Assembly (NCBI GenBank): GCA_963576725.1 | Contig: OY755242.1 | Location: 30,651,225 to 30,715,224 of the forward strand | Reading direction: 5' to 3' | Origin: Azorinus chamasolen | Taxonomy: Eukaryota > Mollusca > Bivalvia > Cardiida > Solecurtidae | Length of the DNA stretch: 64,000 nucleotides | In this document: piece after piece, positions 1 through 10,559 of the stretch | Layout of the letters: every line of letters starts with the position of its first letter | Numbering within the stretch: position 1 is the stretch's first letter | Program-made: the position numbers and the translations under genes | Notes under the pieces: model-generated | Database searches by the model: none | Told to the model about the DNA's origin: nothing | What the model saw: only the letters and a program-made list of their open reading frames with translations

Positions 1-207
1 AAATCCATTATGAAATCGATAATTCTGATTGACTTAGCACAGCGACTGTTTAGGGTTGTATATACATATACGCAGTATATACGCATATATACGATTGAGA
101 TGACATATATAATATATAGCATATATAATGTGTTTTGATGTGAGCAAAACAATACAGTTTGCACAAAAACACTCTGACCACATCCTCGTCTGTATTTAAA
201 TGGACGT
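1..207. other. AT-rich sequence, no gene seen
   Basis: Low-complexity TA/CATATA-rich sequence. No convincing open frame, RNA gene or repeat is recognised. Confidence 0.4.
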
Positions 208-392
208 TACGATATGGCTGAACAGAATAGAAGTTAGGCAGCAAATTTGGAAATGACATGGAAGTGTACAGCAACAGCAGAATCTTAGATAAATGCGCAC
301 TCACATATACATACACGACCTTCATAGAAATGTTCATTGCCTATTCAACACCGACATCATATTCGCAGTGCCGTATAAACAAAAGACAAGAT
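208..392 (+). repeat. Dispersed repeat, copy 1 (partner at 60868-61080)
   Basis: About 170 bases match 60873-61050 closely over aligned stretches such as the one starting GATATGG and the one containing CAGCAAATTTGGAAATGACA. Differences are mostly single substitutions. Both copies stay open in the same frame through a segment with the residues TFIEMF and AYSTP. The family is not recognised. It could be a degenerate mobile element or a duplicated exon-like segment. Confidence 0.55.
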
Positions 393-2274
393 GTTACGAC
401 ACATACATGCGCAATGGCATACCATTATATAAATCACTCAGTAAGCTCAAAGGGAGCTTTCTAAATGGCTGTCACTGTATATGGGTATTCTTGAGGTAAA
501 TATTATATTACGGGACTATTTAAATTAATTCCTTCGTTATTATCTTTCACTACATATCTGTCTAGCAGTTTCATGACTGATTTCTATCTTGTCAACAAAG
601 TCGTAATATATCCGGAAATCCACATATTGTATAGACTAGAACCTGTTTAACATGCACTACATTTTTTAACATAATTATGTACATTCCTTTCTTCGAAAGG
701 TGCTAACAAAGCTACAATATCCCAATACCCGTTAACAATGACCGATTTTCGCTCCGACGACAGTAGCCGATCTTTGTTTAATATCCGTACAAGTGATGTC
801 ATTGCGGCTGAAAAACACAATTGTTTCTTTCGCCTTGTCTTGCTTCTGAAGCCGTTAATATGGACGACAATACCATCAAAAGTAAAATCTGATACATTTA
901 CGATCTTCGGCCTGTCATATTTAGTGTTGCTTATGTTATAAAAGCAATTGGATAATTGAATATATCTTCTTATCTTTCCACCTTATGTCGCATTTGGTAG
1001 ACATACTTTATTTGAAAGAGAAACATAGCATTACAATCATGCACATATGTATCAAAGACAGCTGACTTCTTATAAACTACATGTACATGTAGTACATTAC
1101 GCTTGCACGAATCGGAAGTAGTTGCACTTACCCAGATCCAAATTTGAACAGACCTTATATTTAACAACAGGGTAAGAGTTCAATAATACAAGTTATGCAA
1201 CGTAAATATGGGTCCATGCTTATAAAACTTTTAGTTGAGTTCGTTCTCAAGTGTTTAATTGGTCAGATTTGAGCCTGTGACAACAGTGTAAACGTGATAT
1301 GACCATAAATGCTCTTATGTGGTATTTAGAACAAAATATATAAAATAAACTAATTACATTACAAAGTACGTTGTCTTTCGATGAATTCGACAGTAAGAGG
1401 CAATACATTAAAGCGTTTTGCACTGCCACATCTGGGTCTTTATAAAATAACAACAAATCTTCAAATAAATAACAAAATACAAGTTACCATGAGACGTGTC
1501 TTCTTTCATTATCTCTTTTTATCCAACTTTTCGTTGATTAATTCCAATATAAGATTCAGTATTTTGTATGTGATTATAATTGTCTTGGACACTTTGTAAG
1601 GTGATGAGTGGGACGGCTCGCCGACCCGCCACCACCTATAACGGGAAAGATACAAATATTGAACTGTGAAAATAAAACAAAAAGCGAACAACCTGTTAAT
1701 TCCATTCAGGTTAAAATTACTAAAGGGTTTTGATTAACAATGACAAACAGTATATACCCTGATTAAAGGCCTCGTACATGAGCTTTCGTATCCGCATATA
1801 TAGTTTGTAGATACAAGTCCAATCGGGTTCCTCATTCAAATGGTCATTATAGCATTTGTGATCATATTTTGTAGTATATTTATATTTGCTGTATATAAAC
1901 TGCTGTTAAAGCTTTAAATGCAAAATAATAATAGCATTTTTTAGAATACACAATACCAATGCTCCAGATAAAGGTGCATATCCAAATACTAAAATCTTAA
2001 TTTGGTGGAGATATTCTTGAAAATGTTGAAATTTACGCATATTATATACGTATTCTTCAATTCTGTGATGTCTGTTGCAAACTCTGTCGGTAATACAAGG
2101 GACAGAAAACTAAACAAAACGGCTACCTTATATAGCAAGAGGTCCATGTTATACAGATAATTATGCTACCAATCTGGAAATTGTACCTTTTTCTTGAACC
2201 TAGCATTTTCCATTACGTAATTCTTTTTTCTCCTCGTTAACAAGATAATTGTAAAAATTCCTCTTTAGCGAATA
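393..2274. other. No gene recognised
   Basis: AT-rich intergenic-looking sequence. The longest open frame, 738-941 on the plus strand (67 codons), matches no family I know and has no visible splice context. No other structure stands out. Confidence 0.4.
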
Positions 2275-2457
2275 CGGTAAAACCTCTGCAAACCGGAGTT
2301 CCGGTAGGGGAAACTTTAGATACGTTTAGGCAGGCAGTTGCTTAATGCAGGGTGAAAGTCACACAGAAAGCTTCTAGAGGAAATTTCTGTACCACTTTTA
2401 CCCTGCATGACGCTGCCACCTGTCTCCAAGACAGCCCGGTTTAGAGTGGTTTTACTG
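2275..2457. mobile_element. Tc1/mariner-type MITE (CAGTAAAACC ends)
   Basis: Terminal inverted repeats of about 22 bp: the left end reads CGGTAAAACCTCTGCAAACC and the right end is the inverted match finishing GGTTTTACTG. The interior holds an inverted pair (GCAGGGTGAAAGTC versus the reverse of ACTTTTACCCTGC) around a short loop. The same family recurs at 4579-4726 and 26661-26857, where a TA target duplication is clear. No coding capacity, so it is non-autonomous. The ends resemble pogo/Tigger-like elements. Confidence 0.65.
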
Positions 2458-2749
2458 CCTATAAAAGTTTACTTCACTCCAAGTTCGCCTACACCATGCT
2501 AAGAGTTATAAAACTATCATAATTCTTGTAGGATCTGACTTGTCATTTGCAAATAACTTCGATTCAGATGAGATGTCGACTAACTCTCACCAGGATTCAA
2601 GATGATTAGCATTTTGAGAAAGTGCTGCGAATGTTTGAACGAATAATTTAAGCATAACACCATTTTAGCATTTTAACAGGCATACTATTTTAGCACGATA
2701 AGAACTAAGTACATCTAATTACCAGTTTCCGTTTACTCATTATACGCCT

Positions 2750-2970
2750 TTAACCCATTCGCTCATATTGACGACTTCTGACGACTCTGTAATAGTCACT
2801 TTGTGAAACCATTGTGATAAAAAGAGCATTTGCTCCTTTGGAGCAAATGCTCTATTTATCACAATGGTTTCAGAACTACACAATTCTATAATTTTCCATT
2901 TCTCTAGTTAATGCTCCTTTTCGGTAGATCAATTAAAAGAGTTTGTATAGCCTATGAGGTAATGGGTTAA
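2750..2970. mobile_element. TTAA-MITE, family B
   Basis: A 221-bp element starting TTAACCCATTCGCTCATA and ending TATGAGGTAATGGGTTAA, inverted repeats of about 17 bp with few mismatches. The centre is a long palindrome of ACCATTGTGATAAA and GAGCATTTGCTCC arms. Homologous copies lie at 11574-11800 (opposite orientation), 13885-14109 and partially 55964-56090. The TTAA-CCC ends suggest mobilisation by a piggyBac-type transposase. Confidence 0.75.
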
Positions 2971-3454
2971 CCTTTCAAAAGCGTCGTGCTGTACAATGGT
3001 TGGGGAATACTTATAAAGTGGATACTCTATATCTCGAACTTCTAAGGTACCATACAAATTACTTCGAGATAACAGAAATTCCAGTCATCACCACCCTTCA
3101 GAATTTATTCCTAATGTGAACAATTTCTCAAGTTCGTATTATAATGCAAGTATAAATTAATGTTGATATATCCGGTAGGAGCATTCAGTATTGATTACGA
3201 CATTCGTTAAGCTGTCACTTGCTTTTCTATATATGCGCAGTGATAATTTCGAAACAATATTGTATCGTACATGTTGGACAGACCGACCTGTCACTTCGAG
3301 TTATGTCGAAGTTCAAGTTATCCGAATTCGAGTTATCGAAGTTCAAATGTTATCAAAAACAAGACATTCCCATCAAGAGTTTGTCTAAACTTAATTGGAG
3401 AGTGTCGAACAGTTTGAATCCTGATAAAACGCTGGTTACTCCACGGTCCGTCGT
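2971..3454. other. No gene recognised
   Basis: Short overlapping open frames only. Nothing matches a known family. Confidence 0.4.
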
Positions 3455-3700
3455 TTAACCCTTTCGGTGCCAAATTTCTAAGTGTCGTCTGCAATCCAAA
3501 ATGTGTTAAATCATTCGGTACAATAAAGAAATGCGATAAATAAATGCAAATTTCAAATAAATAAAGCACATAATAGAAATAGAGAATGAGACAAAAAGTG
3601 AAGTCCCTGATCAGACGCCGCCTTGAAAAGGCGGCGTCTGATCTGGGACTGCACTATTTGTCGTGGTGCATTTATGCGACTTCGGCGGTGAAAGGGTTAA
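3455..3700. mobile_element. TTAA-MITE, family E
   Basis: A 246-bp element starting TTAACCCTTTCGGTGCC and ending GGCGGTGAAAGGGTTAA. The central hairpin (about 3610-3655) has arms CCTGATCAGACGCCGCC and GGCGGCGTCTGATCTGG. These pair fully except for one T/A mismatch next to the CC, the same mismatch seen in families A, C and D. Only one copy of this family is recognised here. Confidence 0.75.
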
Positions 3701-3725
3701 TACAACACAACTTATGGATCCCTTC

Positions 3726-3941
3726 AACCTTTACTCCATGAATATTCATGTAAGAAATAACGATATCTCGAATATTAGTTATTTTACTTTTTTAAAAGAC
3801 ACATGAACATAGGAATACTGGGTCATTGCGGTGTCTGTATAATCATAACCATAGCATACGCAAACATATTGGAGCCGTCTGATCTGGGTCTACTCTGATT
3901 GTAAAGGCGTAGTAAAAATGTATCCCTAGATAAGGAGTTAA
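3726..3941. mobile_element. TTAA-MITE, family C (eroded)
   Basis: Begins near CAACCTTTACTCCATGAATATTCATG (split here: CCATGAATATTCATG is the diagnostic block) and ends GGAGTTAA. It keeps the right arm of the family hairpin (GGAGCCGTCTGATCTGGGTC) but has lost the left arm. It abuts the family-A element and shares its TTAA. Confidence 0.55.
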
Positions 3942-4190
3942 CCCTTCGCTTGCTAATCACGTCAATATACATACCTGTAAATAGTGAATACCCCGATGAG
4001 ACAGCTCCTGCAGGAGCTGTCTCATCAGGGTATGCACTATTTGCAAGTTGATTGTGCAACCAGAACACTTCACAGCAGTGATTGCACAGCGCAATACTTG
4101 TAGACAGTGAAGATATATGTAATTATACAACAGGGTGTGGGTAAAGAAGAAGAAATTATTTTTTAAAATTCAGCAAGAGAAGGGTTATAA
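3938..4190 (+). mobile_element. TTAA-MITE, family A, copy 1
   Basis: Terminal inverted repeats: TTAACCCTTCGCTTGCT on the left, and a right end AGCAAGAGAAGGGTTATAA that matches it inverted with one or two changes. The central hairpin near 3990-4035 pairs GATGAGACAGCTCCTGCA with its inverse. The stem has one conserved unpaired position next to CCC (C opposite the complement of T in this copy). No ORF. Confidence 0.8.
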
Positions 4191-4578
4191 CGCAATTTCA
4201 CAAACATCATGGATTCCTATTATGGTACATGTAAGGAGACCCATGATTTGAAACAGAAGGTTACCGAAAAGCGTCGTTTTGAAACGAAATTGCAACACAT
4301 TGGTGTACACAATTATGCTTTGCGTCCAGGAAGATTTACTTTAGCATACAGTGTCAACCAAGATTGGCGTAAACATTGCTTCCAATCAGCAGATAACCTT
4401 CCAGACTGGACTATCATTGGCATTACTTTCTCATCACAAAACAATCGAAAGAAAAGTTTAAATATGTTTACTCAATAAATACTTGAATTTTCAAACAGTT
4501 TTAATGCTGAAGAGTAACAAAGGAGTCTCCTGATCAGGGTCTACCCTATTAACCGTTATGTCTGTCTAATTCAAGGTA
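4191..4578 (+). other. Unrecognised open frame (4209-4478) in intergenic sequence
   Basis: An 89-codon frame starting ATG at 4209 is open but matches no family I recognise. It has no splice or signal-peptide context. Chance opening or a decayed element is as likely as a gene. Confidence 0.25.
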
Positions 4579-4726
4579 CAGTAAAACCACTCCAAACTAT
4601 ATTTCTAGTAGAAATAATTTAAATACTTTTAGGCAGGTAGCTGCTTAATGCAGGGTGAAAGTCGTGCAGAAACCTCCTAGAGGAGCATTCTGCATGGCGT
4701 TTGCCCTGCATTAAGCTGCCATTAAG
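4579..4726. mobile_element. Tc1/mariner-type MITE, partial
   Basis: Starts CAGTAAAACCACTCCAAAC after a TA. It continues through the family interior (GCTTAATGCAGGGTGAAAGTC, hairpin CCTCCTAGAGGAG, then CCCTGCATTAAGCTGCC). The right terminus is missing. Same family as 2275-2457. Confidence 0.55.
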
Positions 4727-4902
4727 ATAAATTCAATAACAATTGGGAAAACATAATCAAATTGATTTTATAGTTAATCAAATTGATTTTAAAATTTTAA
4801 CTGTATAATAGTTAACTTGGCATATCATTGATATATCTGGCCACAAAATTCACCTTTGTTTAATCTCTGTTTTAAAGGTTCTGCAATGTAAAATATGATT
4901 TA

Positions 4903-5150
4903 GCCCCCTACTCCATGAATATTCATGTCAGAAATAATCTACATGTATGCTAATTACATTAATTTTATAACAGCGCATGAATATAGAAATTGTGCTAATA
5001 GCAGAAAGTGTACAAACATATCTGAATTATATCGTAAGCAAAAGGAGCAGACCTCGATAAAAAAAAACTCATATAGAATTCATCTGATCTGGGTCAACCC
5101 TGTTTTTTTGCAAAGACGTGGAAGTTTTTATTTGTGGAGGGATAAGCTGA
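4903..5150 (+). mobile_element. TTAA-MITE, family C (diverged)
   Basis: Carries the diagnostic CTCCATGAATATTCATG block, the AATTACATTAAT segment and a half-lost hairpin ending CATCTGATCTGGGTC, followed by the family's TTTGCAAAGACGTG stretch. Ends are eroded. Confidence 0.5.
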
Positions 5151-5175
5151 AATAGTATGACATAGAACTAGCATT

Positions 5176-5298
5176 GTGCTTGATAATTGTACGGTGTGGA
5201 GAGGGGTGGTTACCCACCCCTAACACACAGATGACGGTGCTTGATAAGTGTACGGTGTGGAGAGGGATGGTTCCCCGCCCCTAAGACACAGATGACGG
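5176..5298. repeat. Two tandem units of about 61 bp
   Basis: The segment from GTGCTTGATAATTGTACGG to CACAGATGACG occurs twice back to back (5176-5236 and 5237-5298) with a few substitutions. Each unit contains GTGTGGAGAGGG and an inverted CCCGCCCC/GGGGTGG pair. Confidence 0.7.
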
Positions 5299-5737
5299 GG
5301 ATAATAAACGAGGTCCCGTCATTATAGCAGGACCTGAAAAACAAGCTGCCACCTGTCCCCAATACCGATATTTATACTAAATTTAACAGTAAGTTTAGAG
5401 GGGGTTAATTGTAATGTAGTTGTTACCTGAATGTTTTTATTCAGCTTTACAAATAGGTTGAGAGGGGATATTAGGTTCTTAGAGCTTAAGACGTAGTCCT
5501 GAATACTTGTTATAGGCCCTTTTTGACATAGTATGTTAGTGTCAATATTGTTCTGTATTTTAGTGTAATCAGTATGCAATGCAAATGTTATACTGACACG
5601 AATACATGTACACCGCATCTGTAAAAATTACTGAAATTTACTTATGTAGTAGTAAGTAAATTGTAAATTACCGACGCTGACCCAGATATACACTTGAACT
5701 ATAGGCTGTATTATGGGTCACCATAGGCATTCTGGTC

Positions 5738-5988
5738 TTGAACCCTTCTCTTTCTGAATTTTAAAATACATTTGTCCTTCTTTACCCATGCCCTGTTGTA
5801 TAATTACATATTTCTTCACTGTCTACACGTATTTCGCTGTGCAATCACTGCTGTAGAGTGCACTGGTTGCACAATCAACTTGTAAATAGTGCAGACCCTG
5901 ATGAGACAGCTCCTGCAGGAGCTGTCTCATCTGGGTCTACACTATTTACAGGTAGGTGAATTGACGTGAATAGCAAGCGAAGGGTTAA
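5738..5988 (-). mobile_element. TTAA-MITE, family A, copy 2 (with empty site in unit 2)
   Basis: Reverse-orientation copy with ends AACCCTTCTCTTTCTGAATT and AGCAAGCGAAGGGTTAA. The hairpin arms extend outward to GTAAATAGTGCAGACCC and its inverse with GTGTAGACCC, about 34 paired positions broken by two mismatches. The paralogous segment at 7440-7480 runs straight from TCTGGTCT through TTAA to the downstream flank, so it is an unoccupied site. This shows directly that TTAA is the duplicated target (here one side reads TTGA). Confidence 0.85.
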
Positions 5989-6039
5989 AATATATTTTAT
6001 TATGTATATTTCAGCGGACTCTTGTATGCATGTTCCATG

Positions 6040-6252
6040 AACTATTTCGCTGTCAATGTCGCACCTGTGATTACCTATGCAACATTTTGGTTCCAGATGA
6101 GACGCCGAGTAACTCGACGTTTCATTAGGATCCAAACTGCTTGTTACTGTGGTAATGGTTTTGAAAGAAAATGGGAGAAAAGTAAACAAACACACATTGT
6201 AACAGAAGACAAGTTTTGCAGACGACAAAATTTGGCAGCGAAAGAGTTAAGA
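6040..6252. mobile_element. TTAA-MITE, family D, copy in unit 1
   Basis: Ends are CTATTTCGCTGTCA on the left and TGGCAGCGAAAGAGTTAA on the right. The central hairpin at about 6090-6135 reads GGTTCCAGATGAGACGCCG and the inverse arm finishes TTAGGATCC, again with the A/T mismatch next to CC. Shared with unit 2 (7508-7715), so it predates the tandem duplication. Confidence 0.7.
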
Positions 6253-6877
6253 TAATTGATCTCGATGTTCTGGGCTTTAAAAGACATTTTACTTTAAATA
6301 TTTCAGCGGACTTGGCTGCATGCATCGTTAAAGAGTATTCTTCTCGCCGTTCTGATCTTTGAAATACATTTTACACTGAATATTTAAGCGAACTAATTTG
6401 CACACCTCATTAAAGATCATCGATTGCTTTTCTCAATCTCGCACGCACTAAGATCGCGTCATGTATATAGCGAATATAACCCTATATGTGGTAACCCTAT
6501 ATAATTATACATGTATTGCTAATTCAAAACAGGAGCAATATTTGTCATATTAATCCTTTGAATCCGGGACACACATGTCAATTGAAAACATTGTATATCC
6601 ATACCAAAGTACTCATAAATGTGTCATCTAATCAAGGTCTGGACTGTTGTTCTTTCAAAATGTCTTTGATAAACCCTTTCTTAATGGATGGACTCTACAA
6701 ACACTAATGAATTATTCCTGTCTGATAAGGGTCAATAGGTATCAGGATATCCGAGTACAACAACCATCTTCGAAATGCATACAATGACCTGACATATATA
6801 TTATATCATAATATGCATATATAAAACGTATAATATAGATGTGCAGACATTCGTGCGTCATCTCCTGTCTTACAGTT

Positions 6878-6878
6878 G

Positions 6879-6914
<36 letters not shown>

Positions 6915-6966
6915 CACACACGCCCTCTCCCTCTCTCGCCCCCCCCCCTCTCTCTCTCTCTCTCTG
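6878..6966. repeat. (CT)n microsatellite
   Basis: Long CT dinucleotide run interrupted by CACACACA and a C-run. Open frames translated from it are artefacts. Confidence 0.9.
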
Positions 6967-7092
6967 TACACCCGAGGTGATTTAGTGTAATTGGATTAAC
7001 CATTTAAAGTTGAGACATGCATCCATTGTCATTGTGTCAGTTGCAAACACTGGTACCAATATCCTAGAGGAGTCTTCTGATCAGGGTCTACT

Positions 7093-8197
7093 AAATTTAA
7101 CAGCCGGTTTAGAGGGGGTTAACTATAATGTAGTTGTTACCTGAATGTTTTTTATTCAGCTTTACGAGTTGAGAGGGGATATTAGGTTCTTAGAGCTTAA
7201 GACGTAGTCCTGAATACAATGTACTTGTTATAGGCTCTTTTTGACATAGTATGTTGGTGTCAATATTGTTCTGTATTTTAGTGTAATCAGTATGCAATGC
7301 AAATGTTATACTGACACGAATACATGTACACCGCATCTGTAAATATTACTGAAATTTACTTATGTAGTAGTAAGTAGTTTGTACATTATCGACGCTCACC
7401 CAGGTATACACTTGAACTATAGGCCGTATTATGTGTCACCATAGACATTCTGGTCTTTAAAAGATACTTTATTATGTATATTGCAGCGGACTCTTGTATG
7501 CATGTTCCATGAACTATTTCGCTGTCAATGTCGCACCTGGAATTAGCTATGCAAACAGTTTGGTTCCAGATGAGACGCCGAGTTACTCGACGTTTCATTA
7601 GGATCCAGACTGCCTGTTACTGTGGTAATTGTTTTAAAGAAAATGGGAGAAAAGTAAAAATTGTAACAGAAGACAAGTTTTGCAGATGGCAATATTTGAC
7701 AGCGAAAGAGTTAAGATAATTGATCACGATGTTCTGGGCTTTAAAAGACATTTTCTTTGAATATTTCAGCGGACTTGTTTGCATGCATCGTTAAAGATTA
7801 TTAATCTCGCCGTTCTGATCTTTGAAATACATTTTACTTTGAACATTTAAGCGAACTAATTTCCACGCCCCATTAAAGATCATTGATTGCTTTTCTCAAT
7901 CTCGCACGCACTAAGATCGATTCATGTATATAGGGAAAATAACCTATGTGGTAACGTTATATAAGTGTATACATGTATTGCTAATTCAGTACAGGAGCAA
8001 TATTTGTAATAGTAATTCTTTGAATCCGGGACATACATGGACTTTCAATTGAAAACATTGTGTATCCATACCAAAGTACTCATAAATGAGTAATCTAATC
8101 AAGGTATGGACGCTTGGTCTTTCAAAACTTCTTTGATAAAGCCTTTCGTAATGGATGGACTCTACAAACACTTATGAACAATTCCTGTCTGATAATA
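7093..8197. repeat. Tandem duplication, unit 2
   Basis: Second copy of the 5380-6726 segment, lacking the family-A MITE. The match to unit 1 stops at CCTGTCTGATAA and resumes at 8743 with GGGTCAATAGGTATCAGGAT. The intervening 545 bp (8198-8742) is therefore probably a later insertion starting with the foldback at 8200. Confidence 0.7.
7508..7715. mobile_element. TTAA-MITE, family D, copy in unit 2
   Basis: Counterpart of 6040-6252, with hairpin GGTTCCAGATGAGACGCCG / TTAGGATCC and right end CAGCGAAAGAGTTAA. Confidence 0.65.
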
Positions 8198-8199
8198 TT

Positions 8200-8338
8200 A
8201 GTTATTGGGTTTGTCACTGACCCACTACGGAAATAGGTCTGTAGGATGAATAGGGGGCGATGCGATAGCCGAGTTCCCCTATTCATTCTACATACCCCCT
8301 ATATTTCCGTAAGTGGGTCAGTGACAAACCCAATAACT
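8200..8338. repeat. Foldback (palindromic) element
   Basis: Inverted arms of about 50 bp: AGTTATTGGGTTTGTCACTG at the left and its inverse ending AACCCAATAACT at the right. They pair through GACCCACTACGGAAATA with one or two mismatches around a loop of about 40 bases. It begins the segment that interrupts unit 2 of the tandem duplication. Confidence 0.8.
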
Positions 8339-8781
8339 GATCTATTTCATCGACCACTTTCAATCATTGATTTTGACCCAGATGATGACAATGTAATTGT
8401 TACGGAAATGACGTTGACGTTTAAATGACGCCATTTTGTTTCATTTTTACAGTTGCGCGTCACAATTTTGCAGGTCTAAATTTTACGTAACAAAAAAGAC
8501 CCAAGCCAACGAAAAGTGGTTTAAACTGCGCCAATCCGTTATATTTAATGAATACTTGTTAACATGAGTAATAGCATGGATCAGAATAATAACTAAAAAA
8601 ACGAACTATTTTGAATGGCATTCATCTTCTTGTAGAGTGCCAATAGTTGGTCACCTACTGACCCTCTATAGAAATATAGAGGATCATCACGTGACTGATC
8701 TTACCCTATGAAAAGGCCAGAATCTAGTGGGAGGTGAAATAAGGGTCAATAGGTATCAGGATATCTGAGTACAACAATAAT
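8339..8781. other. No gene recognised
   Basis: Contains a weak open frame and the resumption of the tandem-duplication homology at 8743-8780. No family recognised. Confidence 0.4.
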
Positions 8782-8911
8782 ATTCTAAGTTATAGTTAAG
8801 AACCATATTAAGTGAAATCTTAGTGGTTAAGAAGGGGCGGAGCGAGCGAAAGCGAGCGCGCCCCTTCTTAGCCACTAAGATTTCACTTAATATGTTCTAA
8901 CGGACTTAGAA
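8782..8911. repeat. Foldback element with about 50-bp arms
   Basis: The arm CATATTAAGTGAAATCTTAG then TGGTTAAGAAGGGGCG is mirrored by CGCCCCTTCTTAGCCACTAA then GATTTCACTTAATATG. Outer TTCTAAGT/ACTTAGAA also pair. The loop is GC-rich (GAGCGAGCGAAAGCGAGCG). Confidence 0.8.
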
Positions 8912-9043
8912 CATAACCTATATTTTGATTGGCTCACGGCATTAATCGTTCCCATGGTTCAAATAACCAAACATCGCGCGCCCACTGTACTTATGCGCCA
9001 AAAGTGACGTCACTGATTTTCATTCCTTACAAAACTCAGTACA

Positions 9044-9405
9044 AAATGGCTGGCGATTTTGACATCGGGGATCTCGAATCTTTGTTAGAAGATACTACTT
9101 TAACTCAGCTATTGGATATACCAACGCAGCAATTGCTGCGTGATGACGGCATTCTTAACCCTATATTTTCCGAGCCATGTGTCATGTACGGAAATTAAAA
9201 AAACAACAGGAGGATGGGATTCCAAAGAAAACAAGATAGGCAAACAATTGGACATTGAATCTGTGGAAGCAATGGGTCCACCACAGGAATACAAGGACAG
9301 AGACACTGTGTGAGCTTGACTGCAAGCTAATACCTAAAGAAATTTGTGATTTAGACAATGTTCAGTTGGATTACTGGATGCAACGTTTCATTGTTACCTG
9401 AATGT
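9044..9405 (+). pseudogene. Possible DUF3504/Crypton-like gene remnant
   Basis: A frame from ATG 9046 opens with an acidic stretch (MAGDFDIGDLESLLEDTT), typical of the N-terminus of multi-copy invertebrate proteins related to KIAA1958/ZMYM-type genes. A stop follows at 9196. In another frame, 9310-9400 reads LIPKEICDLDNVQLDYWMQR, resembling the start of the DUF3504 (Crypton tyrosine-recombinase-derived) domain, and stops soon after. If the reading is right, the piece is frameshifted and truncated, with no recombinase catalytic region left. The assignment rests on short motif resemblance. A chance match is possible. Confidence 0.35.
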
Positions 9406-9472
9406 TTTATACAGGCGTGTTAAACAAGACCATGACAGACAGTATACGATCAGAATTATAAAATTATTCAAG

Positions 9473-9536
9473 CAAACAGAGCAGACCCTGCCTGATCAAA
9501 CAGGATTGTCTGGTCATGGTCTGCTGTTTGCAAAAA
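9473..9536. mobile_element. TTAA-MITE family C hairpin remnant
   Basis: GCAAACAGAGCAGACCCTG on the left and GGTCTGCTGTTTGCAAA on the right form the outer stem of the family-C hairpin. Interior arms are rearranged. Flanking MITE sequence is weakly preserved. Confidence 0.5.
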
Positions 9537-9682
9537 CGTAAATACGCGTACAAATGTATATATATGAAGTAAATGGTAAAACACAGAATAATATGTCCTT
9601 TTTGCTCATGTTTCATCTGTAACGGAACGCAATGAAGAAAATATTCCAAAAAGGGAATTAATATGATATAGAATCTATACGG

Positions 9683-9808
9683 TAAATACTTCAATAGCTC
9701 TGATCTAATATTTCGACCAGTAAGGGCCTTTTTCAAAGATTATCATGATAATCTTTGAAAAAGGTCATTAATGGTCGAAAAATTAAATCAGAGCTATGCA
9801 AGTATTTA
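9683..9808. repeat. Foldback element with about 55-bp arms
   Basis: TAAATACTTCAATAGCTCTG at the left mirrors CAGAGCTATGCAAGTATTTA at the right. The centre is a perfect palindrome around TTTCAAAGATTATCATGATA. No coding capacity. Confidence 0.8.
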
Positions 9809-9984
9809 TGTAATGGAATGTTAAACAGTTTAGATCTCGAATCAGGGCCGCGCGTCTATGGTTTCTTTGCCTTATAAGAAACGCCGACTGCAGTTTTGAG
9901 CCGGTCACCGTGAAGGTAAACAATGAGTTCCGGTTGTAAGATCGCCAAATACGGCAGTGTTTACTACTAGTCACGAGGAGGCGG

Positions 9985-10058
9985 AGTCTCTCTCTCTTTC
10001 TCTCTCTGTGTGTCTTTCTCTCTCTCTCTCCCTCTCTCGCCCCTCTCTCTCTCTGTGC
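9985..10058. repeat. (CT)n microsatellite
   Basis: CT run with interruptions, followed by GTGATTTAGTGTAATTGGAT and further sequence that also follows the CT run at 6878-6966. The two loci are therefore duplicates. Confidence 0.85.
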
Positions 10059-10559
10059 ACCCAAGGTGATTTAGTGTAATTGGATTAACCATTTAAAGTT
10101 GAGACATGCATCCATTGTCATTCTGTCAGTTGCAAACTGTGTACCAATATCCTAGAGGAGCCTTCTAATCAGGATCTACGCTGTTTGTTATTCAAAGTCA
10201 TCCAAAAAGTATAAGCCTTTAAATACAAAGTGGCAATGATAGTTAAATACTGATGGGCTACTCCAATTTGAAATTGGAGCGCTGAACGAGTTAAATAGAG
10301 CAATGCACACAGTACAGTATCTCAGTGTTCTACATACTGTAAAACTGTGATACTTCGAAATATTAGTAACGAAGAATGGATGCCCGTTTATGCACATGAC
10401 TGATTAATACAGGGTTAAGGTCATACAGAAAGCTCGTTCCTAGTCTGACTGATTGACTTTCTTGATACGGGTGCGCGTAATTCACAGACAGTTTTAAATT
10501 TCTCTACCATCTGTACAACAACTGCTACCTTTGTCTTAAATGCCCTTAAATGTCTTTGT

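Larger units (their letters stand above)
5380..7092. repeat. Tandem duplication, unit 1
   Basis: Matches 7093-8197 in order and orientation over more than 1 kb: the GTTTAGAGGGGGTTAA block, GTTACCTGAATGTTTTTATT, the CAGCGGACTCTTGTATGCATG block, the family-D MITE, and the segment ending GATGGACTCTACAAACACT. Unit 1 contains a family-A MITE that unit 2 lacks. Its last part (6970-7092) is repeated again at 10050-10175. No gene is recognised within it. Confidence 0.75.

Noticed and set aside
5885..5950. CTGATGAG followed by a strong stem in the MITE hairpin looks like a hammerhead ribozyme core.
   Set aside because: The required GAAA after stem II and a GUH-type cleavage site are missing. The sequence after the stem is just the mirrored CTCATC arm.
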